From assembly GCA_964383905.1 (NCBI GenBank), contig CAYLJO010000088.1:1-24660 (forward strand): a stretch of DNA of 24,660 nt. Direction: 5' to 3'. The notes beneath the pieces are model-generated. The model was not told where the DNA came from. It saw only the letters and a list, made by a program, of their open reading frames with translations, and searched no databases. The translations under genes were made by a program, and so were the position numbers. This DNA is from CAYLJO01 sp964383905 (GTDB lineage: Bacteria > Acidobacteriota > Blastocatellia > Pyrinomonadales > Pyrinomonadaceae). Of this stretch, positions 14,657 to 22,378 are shown in pieces; within the stretch, counting starts at the first letter, position 1; each line of letters starts with the position of its first letter.

Positions 14657-15526
14657 TTACCGATCATTATTAAATAACCTCAGGCGCGAGCGAGCCACCT
14701 GCCTCACCGATTCCACGACAAACGGCAGGATCTTGTAAGGGACGACTTCATCGGGCTGTTTGACCAGGGCGTCTTCCAGGCCACGCCTCCATGCAACCCG
14801 CAGTTCGGTGTTGATGTGGACGATATTGATCCCGGCGGCGATGGCCTTCCGCAAATCTTCGTCGTCTGTTCCCGATCCGCCATGCAGAGTAAGCAGCACC
14901 CGTGCCGCACTCTTGATCTGAGCGATCCTTTCGATATCTAGGCGCTTCCTCGTTTCTCCCTCCACCATGCTCCTCAGCATGCCGTGCATGTTGCCCACGG
15001 CCGGGGCCAGAATGTCGATCCCGGTGGACTCGACGAACTGTTTCGCTTCCTCAGGGGTTGTCAGGCCCTTTCTCAGGTCGGGAGCCTCTTCATGAATTTC
15101 AGAACCGGTTCCGATGTCGCCGATCTCTCCCTCGACGAGGACGGCAGGATTGATTGTTTTGAGGGCTTCGACCGCCTCCTTGGTTTGGCGCACGTTTTGC
15201 TCGAACGGCAGCGCCGAAAGGTCGAAGACGATCGCGTCAAACCCGGCCCTTGCAGCGTCCAACGCCTTCGCGAGGGAATGGGTATGATCTGCGTTGAGAA
15301 AAATCGGGAAATCGAATTCCTCCCGCAAACTTCGCACCAGTACCGCAATCTGACGGGTCCCGATAAACTCGCGCTCGCCCTCGGACGCGCCAACCAGTAC
15401 CGGGACCATCAGTTCCTGCGCGGAGGTGAAGACTGCCTTCAAGAGCACCAAATCAGCGACGTTGAAATGGCCGACCGCTGCGCCATTTTTCTGCGCCTGC
15501 TCCAAAACATCCCGTAAGACGTGCAT
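14657..15526 (-). CDS. Class II fructose-bisphosphate aldolase-family protein
   Basis: The 289-residue product is a full-length class II (zinc) aldolase of the FbaA/GatY/KbaY superfamily, which cleaves ketose bisphosphates to DHAP and an aldehyde. ATG 15526 has GGGAGGG 7-8 bases upstream. The expected catalytic and metal residues are visible: Asp80-His81 in LNADHTHS, Glu132/Glu134 in VEGEIGDIG, His181 in GNMHGM and His215 in LHGGSGT. The phosphate-binding INIVHINTELR stretch (about 233-243) is also present. Two details differ from the textbook enzymes: GNMHG replaces the usual G(T/N)xHG context, and the tail is short. The exact sugar substrate (fructose- or tagatose-bisphosphate, or another) cannot be decided. 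It stands alone between decayed genes, so its operon context does not help. Confidence 0.88.
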   Translation of the reverse strand: MHVLRDVLEQAQKNGAAVGHFNVADLVLLKAVFTSAQELMVPVLVGASEGEREFIGTRQIAVLVRSLREEFDFPIFLNADHTHSLAKALDAARAGFDAIVFDLSALPFEQNVRQTKEAVEALKTINPAVLVEGEIGDIGTGSEIHEEAPDLRKGLTTPEEAKQFVESTGIDILAPAVGNMHGMLRSMVEGETRKRLDIERIAQIKSAARVLLTLHGGSGTDDEDLRKAIAAGINIVHINTELRVAWRRGLEDALVKQPDEVVPYKILPFVVESVRQVARSRLRLFNNDR

Positions 15527-15638
15527 GTAAGTTCCCTCCCATAAGTTCCCGCTGCGGAGCGACCGACATCATCCCCGCAACTGTATGGCCTACCCCCGTA
15601 AGGCGTTCAAATCCCTCTTGCCGGGCGGAGCGCTGTGA

Positions 15639-15972
15639 TCAATCCCGGGTCAGCCATCGGGAGTTGCGACCCTCACTCGAGGGGTAATGGTCTGCTCCGT
15701 AGGGGTGGACCGCCAGCACCGCCGAGCCGCCAACCATCTCCCGCAGCATCTTCTTCACCGCTGCGACGTCGCCCTCCAGAGCGGTCTGGTTTTGCACCAC
15801 AATGACGTGCCGGCCGGCCTTCCGTAGAAGCGGGATCATCGGCGCCCGGCTCGATCCATCCACAACATGCACCGTACGCTATGATGATATTTGCCCTTCT
15901 TCGTTCCCCTTTTGTATTTTGCGAAGCTTGAGAATTGTTCGATTCGGTCTTTATCTGAAGCACTCTGTTCAT
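15639..15972 (-). pseudogene. Frameshifted alpha/beta hydrolase
   Basis: Two frames have to be joined. The first starts near 15972 (MNRVLQIKTESNNS...) and reaches IIIAYGACCGW at about 15870, equivalent to the VHGAW oxyanion strand. The second continues DGSSRAPMIPLLRKAG and ALEGDVAAVKKMLREMVGG, then AVLAVHPYGADHY. That last stretch corresponds to VLVGHSYGG in the intact hydrolase at 16814-17530, but with Ser changed to Pro (HPYG), so the nucleophile is lost. The frame ends at 15639, about 140 residues short of a complete hydrolase. It looks like a decayed relative of the neighbouring intact gene. Confidence 0.6.
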
Positions 15973-15980
15973 CGCTGCTC

Positions 15981-16508
15981 TCATCTCTTCGGTTCGCGTT
16001 GTATCGGACACCGAGCAAACTTACCTGCCACGGAATAGCTCGTGTCGGTCACTCTTCCTGTTTCCATTACCTGCTTCAACCTGTGCAGATTTGCAGGCAC
16101 TTCTTCGGCCGGGAATTTTCCCACCAGGGCGAGTGCCGCGCGCCCCAGTCTCCCGAGAGGCGCTCTCATCGCTTCGCGAAATTCTGTCTCACCAGCCCCA
16201 GATTCACGGGCGAAACGGATTCCCAGCAGGTTCTCAGTCCAGGTAAAGTGACCGTTTGGTTGCGGACCAACTCGTTTGTGCGCTCCCCAGTCACTTTTAT
16301 CGTCCAGTTCACCCGAATGCCCAGGGGACCTGGTATTGTCCATCGGGAAGTTGTCGGACCGATCTGCTCAATGGCCATCACATCCCCAGGAAGCCTGGCA
16401 GATTTTTAAATCTCGATAAAAACTGTACACCTCCTCCACCGGGCATTTGATCGTGACACTTGCTTCGATCGTATTTTCGTCCCGCGGCGGTAGTGAAGCC
16501 CTTTGCAT
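15981..16508 (-). pseudogene. SRPBCC (polyketide cyclase/dehydrase-like) gene broken into three frames
   Basis: Read in order on the minus strand, frame 1 (16508 to about 16404) gives TIEASVTIKCPVEEVYSFYRDL. Frame 2 (about 16400-16215) gives LPGDVMAIEQIGPTTSRWTI, PGPLGIRVNWTIKVTGERTN and VTLPGLRT. Frame 3 (about 16230-15981) gives ESGAGETEFREAMRAPLGRL and KFPAEEVPANLHRLKQVMET. Together these form one continuous SRPBCC/START-like ligand-binding protein of about 170 residues: the opening V-x-x-P-V-E-E-V-Y/F pattern, a central W-strand block, and the C-terminal L..LK..METG helix. At least two frameshifts separate the pieces, so the gene cannot make a full product. Family recognition is good; the ligand is unknown. 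Confidence 0.75.
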
Positions 16509-16570
16509 AAGCCGTCTCCGATCGGTTCTTCTAACTTTGGCTCTGCCGTGCCGCTGCTCCGGAGCGTAAA

Positions 16571-16774
16571 TCAATAACCGTCGACATCGACAATGGCTTT
16601 GGCAAAGGCCTGCGGAGCTTCCTGAGGCACATTGTGACCGATGCCCTTGAAGATTCGGCGCGAATATTTGCCCGAGAACTTCTTGGCATAGGATGTTCCG
16701 TCCGCGGACGCGCCATCAAAATCACTGGCAATGGTAATCGCGGGTACAGCGATGACGGGAGCTGCGGCATTCCC
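16571..16774 (-). pseudogene. C-terminal fragment of an alpha/beta hydrolase
   Basis: Between an in-frame TAA (16777-16775) and the stop at 16571 the minus frame reads AAAPVIAVPAITIASDFDGA, then SYAKKFSGKYSRRIFKGIGH and NVPQEAPQAFAKAIVDVDGY. This is the acid strand and catalytic-His end of hydrolases with the GxGHNxPQEAP signature. The nucleophile half is missing. It is a different subfamily from the intact hydrolase immediately upstream at 16814-17530, whose His lies in GSHAIYVSQP. Confidence 0.65.
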
Positions 16775-16813
16775 TTAAGGATCAAACGACGAGCGAATCC
16801 GAGCGAGCCAGGC

Positions 16814-17530
16814 TTAGCTCGCCGCCGCCTTCACTTTCCCGGTGGCCTTTCCGATGATCGAGGCCACTGCCCTCGGCTGCGACACGTAGATCGCGTGACT
16901 CCCCGCGACCTCGACGACAGTAGAACCCGCGCGCTTGGACATGAAGTGCTGAGCCGGCGGTGGGATCATCTTGTCGTCGGTGGCAACCAGGTACCAGCTC
17001 GGTTTGGTCCTCCAAGCCGGCTCGCTGATCGTGGCGCTGAGCGCGTCCACGCCCCATGGGACCTGGGAGTCCGCCATGAACGCCGCCTTCTCATAGTCCA
17101 CGTCAGCCGCGAATGAAGCGGAGAACTTCGCCCTGTCGAGGAATAGATAGCCGTCCTGCGGGGGCAGTATCGGCGGCACGGGCGCGCCCGGCGATGGATC
17201 CTTAATAAGCGAGGACACCGACTCGCCCTTGTCCGGGGCAAAGGCGGCGATGTAGACAAGGCCCGCGACTTGTCGATCGTTGCCGGCTTCGGTGATAACC
17301 GCTCCGCCGTAGGAGTGGCCGACGAGAATTACCGGGCCAGTCTGCGCGGCAATAATGCGCTTGGTAGCGGCGACATCGTCGGCCAGCGATATTGTCGGAT
17401 TCTGAACGATGCTGACCGTGTAGCCGTCCTTCCTCAGGATCTTATAGACACCTTCCCAACCCGACCCGTCCACAAAGCCACCGTGGACGAGAACGACGGC
17501 CCTTGCCCCCGAACTTGGTACTTCAGCCAT
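16814..17530 (-). CDS. Alpha/beta hydrolase
   Basis: An intact 238-residue hydrolase. ATG 17530 has AAAGGAG 8 bases upstream. VVLVHGGFVDGSGW (12-25) forms the oxyanion loop, LVGHSYGGAVI (69-79) holds nucleophile Ser73, VATDDKMIPP (about 183) carries the acid, and GSHAIYVSQP (about 210) carries the catalytic His. There is no signal peptide, so it is probably cytoplasmic. This subgroup (small, cofactor-free, VHGGFVDGSGW start) is often annotated simply as alpha/beta hydrolase, and the substrate is unknown. It is surrounded by remnants of SRPBCC and other hydrolase genes; small hydrolases, SRPBCC proteins and SDRs often travel together. No clear terminator follows it. Confidence 0.9.
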   Translation of the reverse strand: MAEVPSSGARAVVLVHGGFVDGSGWEGVYKILRKDGYTVSIVQNPTISLADDVAATKRIIAAQTGPVILVGHSYGGAVITEAGNDRQVAGLVYIAAFAPDKGESVSSLIKDPSPGAPVPPILPPQDGYLFLDRAKFSASFAADVDYEKAAFMADSQVPWGVDALSATISEPAWRTKPSWYLVATDDKMIPPPAQHFMSKRAGSTVVEVAGSHAIYVSQPRAVASIIGKATGKVKAAAS

Positions 17531-17926
17531 GATGATCTCCTTTCTTTCGCACAGGTATCATTAATCAACAAAAGATGCTCCAAGAGCTTAAATCTGAGTA
17601 CTCAGTACGTCGGACTATACCCGCCCGGAGCCGAAGCGCGCATCACGAGATAGAATGGTTTTTCGCTACCACTGTCGGATGAACAGCGGGTACCACTATC
17701 GTGGTAAAGACCTTCACCCTAATGCAATACCTTGAATCGGGCGCATCCGGCCCGGTCACTATTTTCTTCTTCCCTCAGATGTTCCAAAGGCTCTGTGGCT
17801 ATTGATCGAGATAGGCACGACCGCCTATTGCATCCTTCGTACCAGCGCCCATGCGAGTTATAAATGAAGCGAAATATGTATCCGGTTCGGGAATTCGTGC
17901 GTCCGCGCGCCATGAGATTTCCGTGA

Positions 17927-17981
17927 CATCCTTCGAAGGCGAATGGCCTTTGATGGAGCCAAAATCTGGGTGACGGACTTC
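17927..17981. repeat. 55-bp direct repeat at left edge of the assembly gap
   Basis: The 55 bases are identical to 18082-18136. The repeat ends exactly at the first N. Confidence 0.95.
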
Positions 17982-18081
17982 NNNNNNNNNNNNNNNNNNN
18001 NNNNNNNNNNNNNNNNNNNNNNNNNNNNNNNNNNNNNNNNNNNNNNNNNNNNNNNNNNNNNNNNNNNNNNNNNNNNNNNNN
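17982..18081. other. Assembly gap of 100 N
   Basis: A run of exactly 100 N, probably a scaffolder default rather than a measured size. The identical 55-bp flanks suggest the contig ends simply overlap. Confidence 0.95.
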
Positions 18082-18136
18082 CATCCTTCGAAGGCGAATG
18101 GCCTTTGATGGAGCCAAAATCTGGGTGACGGACTTC
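18082..18136. repeat. 55-bp direct repeat at right edge of the assembly gap
   Basis: Begins at the first base after the gap and repeats 17927-17981 base for base. Confidence 0.95.
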
Positions 18137-18184
18137 AATACCAACAATGTGACGAAGCCGCGTGCGAGCGATGGGAGTACCTGA
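18098..18184 (+). pseudogene. Scrap of a beta-propeller (NHL/YVTN-like) repeat protein
   Basis: The frame reads MAFDGAKIWVTDFNTNNV then TKPRASDGST before a stop. This resembles one blade of the FDGANIWV(T/A)N...NNVTKLRASDG repeats found in NHL/YVTN-type propeller proteins. Only one unit is present. In real genes of this type the unit is tandemly repeated and nearly identical, which would explain why the assembler broke at this point. Confidence 0.4.
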
Positions 18185-18373
18185 CAGGGTGAACTACCAT
18201 TGAACGATCCCCGTCAGGGGCGAGGACAGCCGGTGAAACCTTGTGAGCGTCTCTCATATATAATTCTACTTCTTTCTCTAGAACTTGAATCTCGCTTTTA
18301 TTTAGGGATGGTTCCAATACTTTAGTCATTCGGGAATCGAGAGGAACTACCTTTTACCATCAACGGTGCGCGG

Positions 18374-18400
18374 ATAGTTCCACCCTTGGCTTTAAATAGA
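18374..18400. repeat. Dispersed intergenic repeat, copy 3
   Basis: This segment reads atagttccacccttggcttt followed by aaataga. It matches ATRGTTCCANNNTTGGCTTT as at 2189-2215 and 7748-7774. Confidence 0.5.
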
Positions 18401-18508
18401 CAGCTGAACTGGCGACCCCGGCGTGGCGCGCAGGAATCTTTCACATGAGAAAATCTTTACCTTGCACTCCACTCGCCTGACCTCTGCTATTCGCACCGCC
18501 TCCAACCC

Positions 18509-20068
18509 TCAGCCCCCGTGAGCACGCCTGCTCAGCAGCGCGTGCTCGTAGACCTCCACATACTTGCGCGCTGAATCATTCCATGAGATGTCCTGGGACA
18601 TACCCTGTTGGCGTAGCTGTGCCAGGTGCTGTGGCCGATCAAACCAGGTCGAGACCGCCCAGCCGATGGTGTCATACAGAGCGCGGCCACTGACTTCCAA
18701 AAATTTAAAGCCGGTGCCCGCGCCGGTCGCCTCGTCGTAGTTCTGCACCGTATCATCAAGACCGCCCGTCGCACGTACAATCGGGAGGGTGCCATACTTC
18801 ATCGAATAACTCTGGTTCAAACCACATGGCTCATAAAGCGAGGGCATCAGGAAGAAGTCGCTCCCCGCTTCTATCAGATGACTCAGCTCATTGGAAAATC
18901 CGATGTAGCTGCCCACACGCCCCGGATAACTCGCCGTCAGCCAATGGAAAAACCCCTCCGTGTCTGGATCTCCGGTGCCCAGTACGACCAGTTGCATGAG
19001 CATGTCATTTAAGGCCGGCGGCAGCGCTTCCCGCAGCAGAGTGAAACCCTTCTGCGAAGCGAAGCGGGACACGATCCCGAAGACCGGCAGGTCCACCCTC
19101 TGTTCCAACCCGAACCGTTCCTGTAAGGCCGCTTTGCAAATAGCCTTCCCGCTCAGATCATCAGGCGTAAAGCGAGCCGGAATCAGCGCATCGGTCGCAG
19201 GATTCCAGTGCTCGTAATCAACCCCGTTGAGAATGCCAAAAAGGTCGCCGCGACGCATTTGCAGAAATGGGGCCAGTCCCTGGCCGCCCGCCGGGTCCAG
19301 GATCTCGCGGGCGTGTGTGGGCGAAACCGTCGTTAAGGCATCCGCGAAGTGAATTCCCGCTTTAAGCAGATTAATTTGGCCGTAGGATTCAAAGACGTCA
19401 GGGGTAAAATATTCACCCCCGACGCCGATGTAAGGGAAGGCACTGGCGTGGTAAACACCCTGGTAACCGATGTTGTGAATGGTCAGCACACTGGCGGTCC
19501 CGGATAAGGGTGATAGCCACCGGTCCCAAGTCTTAAGAAAGACCGCGACGAGGGCGCTGGGCCAATCATGCAAGTGCATAATATCCGGGACGAACTGCAG
19601 GTCTTTGCAGATTTGCATGGCGGCTTTGGAGAGCAGCGCAAAGCGGAAGGCGTTATCCGGATATTCACGGCCGGCGTAATCATAAATGCCCGGGCGGCCG
19701 AAAAAGCGCTCATGATCGACGAACCAGACGGGCACCTCCCCGTCCAGCATCGCCCCGTGCACGCCGATCCAGTTCTCTTCCCCCTGCCCCATGTGCACGC
19801 AAGCCGTAGTCTCAAAGGCAACGCCGTATTTCACGCGATCAATCGAGCTATAAAGCGGGAGGACGATGCGGACATCGTGGCCGAGCCGCCGTAAGGCTTT
19901 GGGGAGCGCGGCGACCACATCACCCAGCCCGCCGGTCTTGGCATAGGGGGCGCATTCTGAGGCGACGAAAAGGATACGCAACTTCGTCGCCTGGTCAGCG
20001 TTGACGGCTGAAGTGTCAGTGGGCGAGGAGTCTTGAACAAGATCCTGCGCCAGAGGGTCCTGAATCAT
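18509..20068 (-). CDS. glgA: Glycogen synthase (ADP-glucose, GT5)
   Basis: This enzyme transfers glucose from ADP-glucose to the non-reducing end of alpha-1,4-glucan (EC 2.4.1.21). The 519-residue protein has the GT5 features: ADP-glucose-binding KTGGLGDVV at residues 44-52 after RILFVASECAPYA, HDWPSAL in the N-terminal catalytic domain, the linker ILNGVDYEHWNP, IVSRFASQKGF at the start of the C-terminal domain, and the donor-site block PSLYEPCGLNQSYSMKYG then ATGGLDDTV. A roughly 28-residue polar N-terminal extension precedes the domain; if real, it makes the protein slightly longer than the usual 480. ATG 20068 follows GGAAGGG by about 11 bases. It is transcribed after glgB with a gap of only 60 bases, so the two form a glycogen operon. 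The C-terminus is complete. Confidence 0.96.
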   Translation of the reverse strand: MIQDPLAQDLVQDSSPTDTSAVNADQATKLRILFVASECAPYAKTGGLGDVVAALPKALRRLGHDVRIVLPLYSSIDRVKYGVAFETTACVHMGQGEENWIGVHGAMLDGEVPVWFVDHERFFGRPGIYDYAGREYPDNAFRFALLSKAAMQICKDLQFVPDIMHLHDWPSALVAVFLKTWDRWLSPLSGTASVLTIHNIGYQGVYHASAFPYIGVGGEYFTPDVFESYGQINLLKAGIHFADALTTVSPTHAREILDPAGGQGLAPFLQMRRGDLFGILNGVDYEHWNPATDALIPARFTPDDLSGKAICKAALQERFGLEQRVDLPVFGIVSRFASQKGFTLLREALPPALNDMLMQLVVLGTGDPDTEGFFHWLTASYPGRVGSYIGFSNELSHLIEAGSDFFLMPSLYEPCGLNQSYSMKYGTLPIVRATGGLDDTVQNYDEATGAGTGFKFLEVSGRALYDTIGWAVSTWFDRPQHLAQLRQQGMSQDISWNDSARKYVEVYEHALLSRRAHGG

Positions 20069-20128
20069 AGCAGGGTGTCCCTTCCTACGTGAGCGGGCCA
20101 GCCGGAAGCGGAATTACTCATCACGCGT

Positions 20129-22378
20129 CTACCCGCGCGGGACTTCAAGCCACATTGTCGACAGCGGAGGAAGATCGAGCATCGCCGAGTAGGGCTGTCC
20201 CTGCCACGGTAGAGCTTCGGCTTCAACAGCATCAATCTGGCCCACACCGCTGCCGCCATACCTGGCCGCGTCCGTGTTCAGGATTTGTTGATACTGACCG
20301 GGCCCGGGCAAACCGACGCGGTAACCGTGCCGCACTACCGGAGAGAAATTGCACACACAGACTAGCTGACGTCCGGCCGCGGGCGCGATCCGCAAAAAAG
20401 AGAGGATATTATCCGCCGCGTTATTGGCATCAATCCACTGAAAGCCCGCGGGTTCCACATCGGCTTCCCAGAGCGCCGGTTCTTGTTTGTAGAGTTTGTT
20501 GAGCTCACGGACCAAACCCTGTAACCCTTTATGGTCGGATTCTTCGAGCAGGTGCCAGTCCACACTATGCTCGTAATTCCACTCCCGCCACTGGCCGATT
20601 TCGCAGCCCATGAAGAGGAGTTTTTTGCCTGGGTGTGCCCACATGTAGCCGTAGAGGGCGCGGAGGTTGGCGAATTTTTGCCAGCGGTCACCCTGCATCT
20701 TATCCAGCACTGACCCCTTGCCGTGTACGACCTCGTCGTGCGAAAAAGGTAGGATGTAGTTCTCGCTCCACGCGTAGAGAAAGCCGAAGGTGAGATTGTT
20801 GTGATGATACTGCCGGTAGATGGCATCCTTGGTGAAGTAGAGCAAGGTGTCGTGCATCCACCCCATGTTCCACTTAAAGTTAAAGCCGAGGCCACCCGTG
20901 TAGGGCGGCTTGGTCACCGATGGCCAGGCGGTTGACTCCTCGGCGATCATCATGACTCCCGGATGGTGTGCGTGCACGGTGTCATTGAGCTCTCTGAGGA
21001 ACTCAATCGCATCAATGTTTTCTCGCCCGCCGTATTGATTGGGAATCCAGCGGCCGTCCGTCCGGCTGTAATCGAGGTAGAGCATGGAAGCCACCGCGTC
21101 CACCCGCAGGCCATCAATGTGGCACTCATCAACCCAGAAGAGCGCGTTGGCAATGAGAAAGTTACGCACCTCATTGCGGCCGTAGTTGAAGATGTAGGTT
21201 CCCCAGTCAGGGTGCTCCCCCTTTTGCGGGTCCAGGTGTTCAAAGAGCGCCGTGCCGTCGAAGCGGCCGAGCGCGAAGGCGTCCTTCGGGAAGTGCGCCG
21301 GCACCCAATCCATGATCACGCCGAGCCCGCGCTGGTGGAGATAGTCTATGAGAAAGCGAAAATCATCCGGCGTCCCGTAACGAGCCGTCGGCGCGTAATA
21401 GTTTGCCACCTGATAGCCCCACGATCCGCCGTACGGGTAGCCTTTCAAGGGCAGAAACTCGACGTGGGTAAAACCCATGTCCAACAGATAATCGGCCAAA
21501 GCCGGTCCAGTCTCCCGATAAGTGAGCGAGCGATTCCCATTCTCAAGGACGTGCCGCCATGATCCGAGATGCACCTCATAAATAGAGAGGGGCTGTCGCA
21601 GGTGGTCTCGCCCCTCTCTTTTTTCGATCCACTCGCTGTCTTTAAATTCGTAAGCCGGCTGGTAGACGATGGAGGAGGTCGCCGGGGGCACCTCCGAGTA
21701 CAAGCTGTAAGGGTCTGCTTTGAGGAACGGAGGCGCGCCGGGGTTATGGATCTCGTACTTGTACAGCTCGCCCGGGGCTAAATCAGGGATGAAGATTTCC
21801 CAGATGCCGGAGCCGCCGAGCATTCGCATCTGGTGCAATCGCCCGTCCCAGTTGTTAAAGCTGCCGACGACACTCACACCGCCCGCATTAGGCGCCCAGA
21901 CGGCGAACGACACTCCGGTGACGTCACCCAACTGACGGACGTGTGAGCCGAGCTTATCGTAGAGCCGCTCATGTCTCCCCTCCCCGAAGAGATGCTCGTC
22001 AAAACTGCCAAGGGTGGGGAGAAAGGCGTAAGGGTCTCGCAGGGTAAAGACGTTGCCGTCCCCGTAATAAACTCTCAACTGATACGGGAAGGCATCGGAT
22101 CGGCCTTCAACCAGAAGCTCAAAAAAACCGTATGGATTGGATTTGATCATCTGCCGTGGCGACTCATCCCGGACGAGCAGCTCCACCCCCTCCCCTTCCG
22201 GTCTGAACGCTCTCACGATGACGCCGCCGGGCACAGGGTGAGCCCCAAGAATCGAGTGCGGGTCGTGATGCACGAGCGCAAACAACCGCTCTAACTCGGA
22301 AGCGGGGAGGCTGGGATAGACGTCATTGGTCCCCGATGGGTGCTTGAATGGTCCAGCAGATCCGGTGGAGCCCACCAT
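20129..22378 (-). CDS. glgB: 1,4-alpha-glucan branching enzyme (GH13)
   Basis: This enzyme introduces alpha-1,6 branches into glycogen (EC 2.4.1.18). The start at ATG 22378 is chosen because AGGAGGAGG lies 9 bases upstream; the frame extends to 22453 without a site. From 22378 it has 749 residues, the usual length. An N-terminal GlgB_N module (HHDPHSILGAH, FRPEGEGVELL) is followed by CBM48 (FAVWAPNAGGVSVVGSFNNWDG), the GH13 barrel and a C-terminal beta domain. Catalytic residues are visible: nucleophile Asp427 in DGLRVDAVASMLYLDY, general acid Glu480 in MMIAEEST, and Asp548 in FSHDEVVHGKGS. YEVHLGSWR is also conserved. It is the first gene of the glgB-glgA pair. The glgC gene for ADP-glucose pyrophosphorylase is not in this window. 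Confidence 0.97.
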   Translation of the reverse strand: MVGSTGSAGPFKHPSGTNDVYPSLPASELERLFALVHHDPHSILGAHPVPGGVIVRAFRPEGEGVELLVRDESPRQMIKSNPYGFFELLVEGRSDAFPYQLRVYYGDGNVFTLRDPYAFLPTLGSFDEHLFGEGRHERLYDKLGSHVRQLGDVTGVSFAVWAPNAGGVSVVGSFNNWDGRLHQMRMLGGSGIWEIFIPDLAPGELYKYEIHNPGAPPFLKADPYSLYSEVPPATSSIVYQPAYEFKDSEWIEKREGRDHLRQPLSIYEVHLGSWRHVLENGNRSLTYRETGPALADYLLDMGFTHVEFLPLKGYPYGGSWGYQVANYYAPTARYGTPDDFRFLIDYLHQRGLGVIMDWVPAHFPKDAFALGRFDGTALFEHLDPQKGEHPDWGTYIFNYGRNEVRNFLIANALFWVDECHIDGLRVDAVASMLYLDYSRTDGRWIPNQYGGRENIDAIEFLRELNDTVHAHHPGVMMIAEESTAWPSVTKPPYTGGLGFNFKWNMGWMHDTLLYFTKDAIYRQYHHNNLTFGFLYAWSENYILPFSHDEVVHGKGSVLDKMQGDRWQKFANLRALYGYMWAHPGKKLLFMGCEIGQWREWNYEHSVDWHLLEESDHKGLQGLVRELNKLYKQEPALWEADVEPAGFQWIDANNAADNILSFLRIAPAAGRQLVCVCNFSPVVRHGYRVGLPGPGQYQQILNTDAARYGGSGVGQIDAVEAEALPWQGQPYSAMLDLPPLSTMWLEVPRG

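Larger units (their letters stand above)
17531..18508. other. Gene-poor stretch containing the assembly gap
   Basis: Nearly 1 kb has no gene I can support. Contents are the 100-N gap with 55-bp flanking duplicates, a beta-propeller-repeat scrap at 18098-18184, and the third dispersed repeat copy at 18374-18400. Two short minus-strand frames (about 17719-17913 and 18135-18329) have no convincing ribosome binding site or recognisable motif. Confidence 0.5.

Noticed and set aside
17719..17913. Minus-strand 64-codon frame (MARGRTNSRTGYIFRF...)
   Set aside because: It has only a weak upstream GGAA and no known motif, and it lies in a gene-poor stretch next to the gap.
18135..18329. Minus-strand frame MTKVLEPSLNKSEIQVLEKE...
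   Set aside because: It has a plausible amphipathic start but no ribosome binding site, and the second half is low-quality sequence overlapping the repeat flank.
20963..21562. Plus-strand ORF opposite glgB
   Set aside because: It lies wholly within glgB on the other strand, with no recognisable domain.
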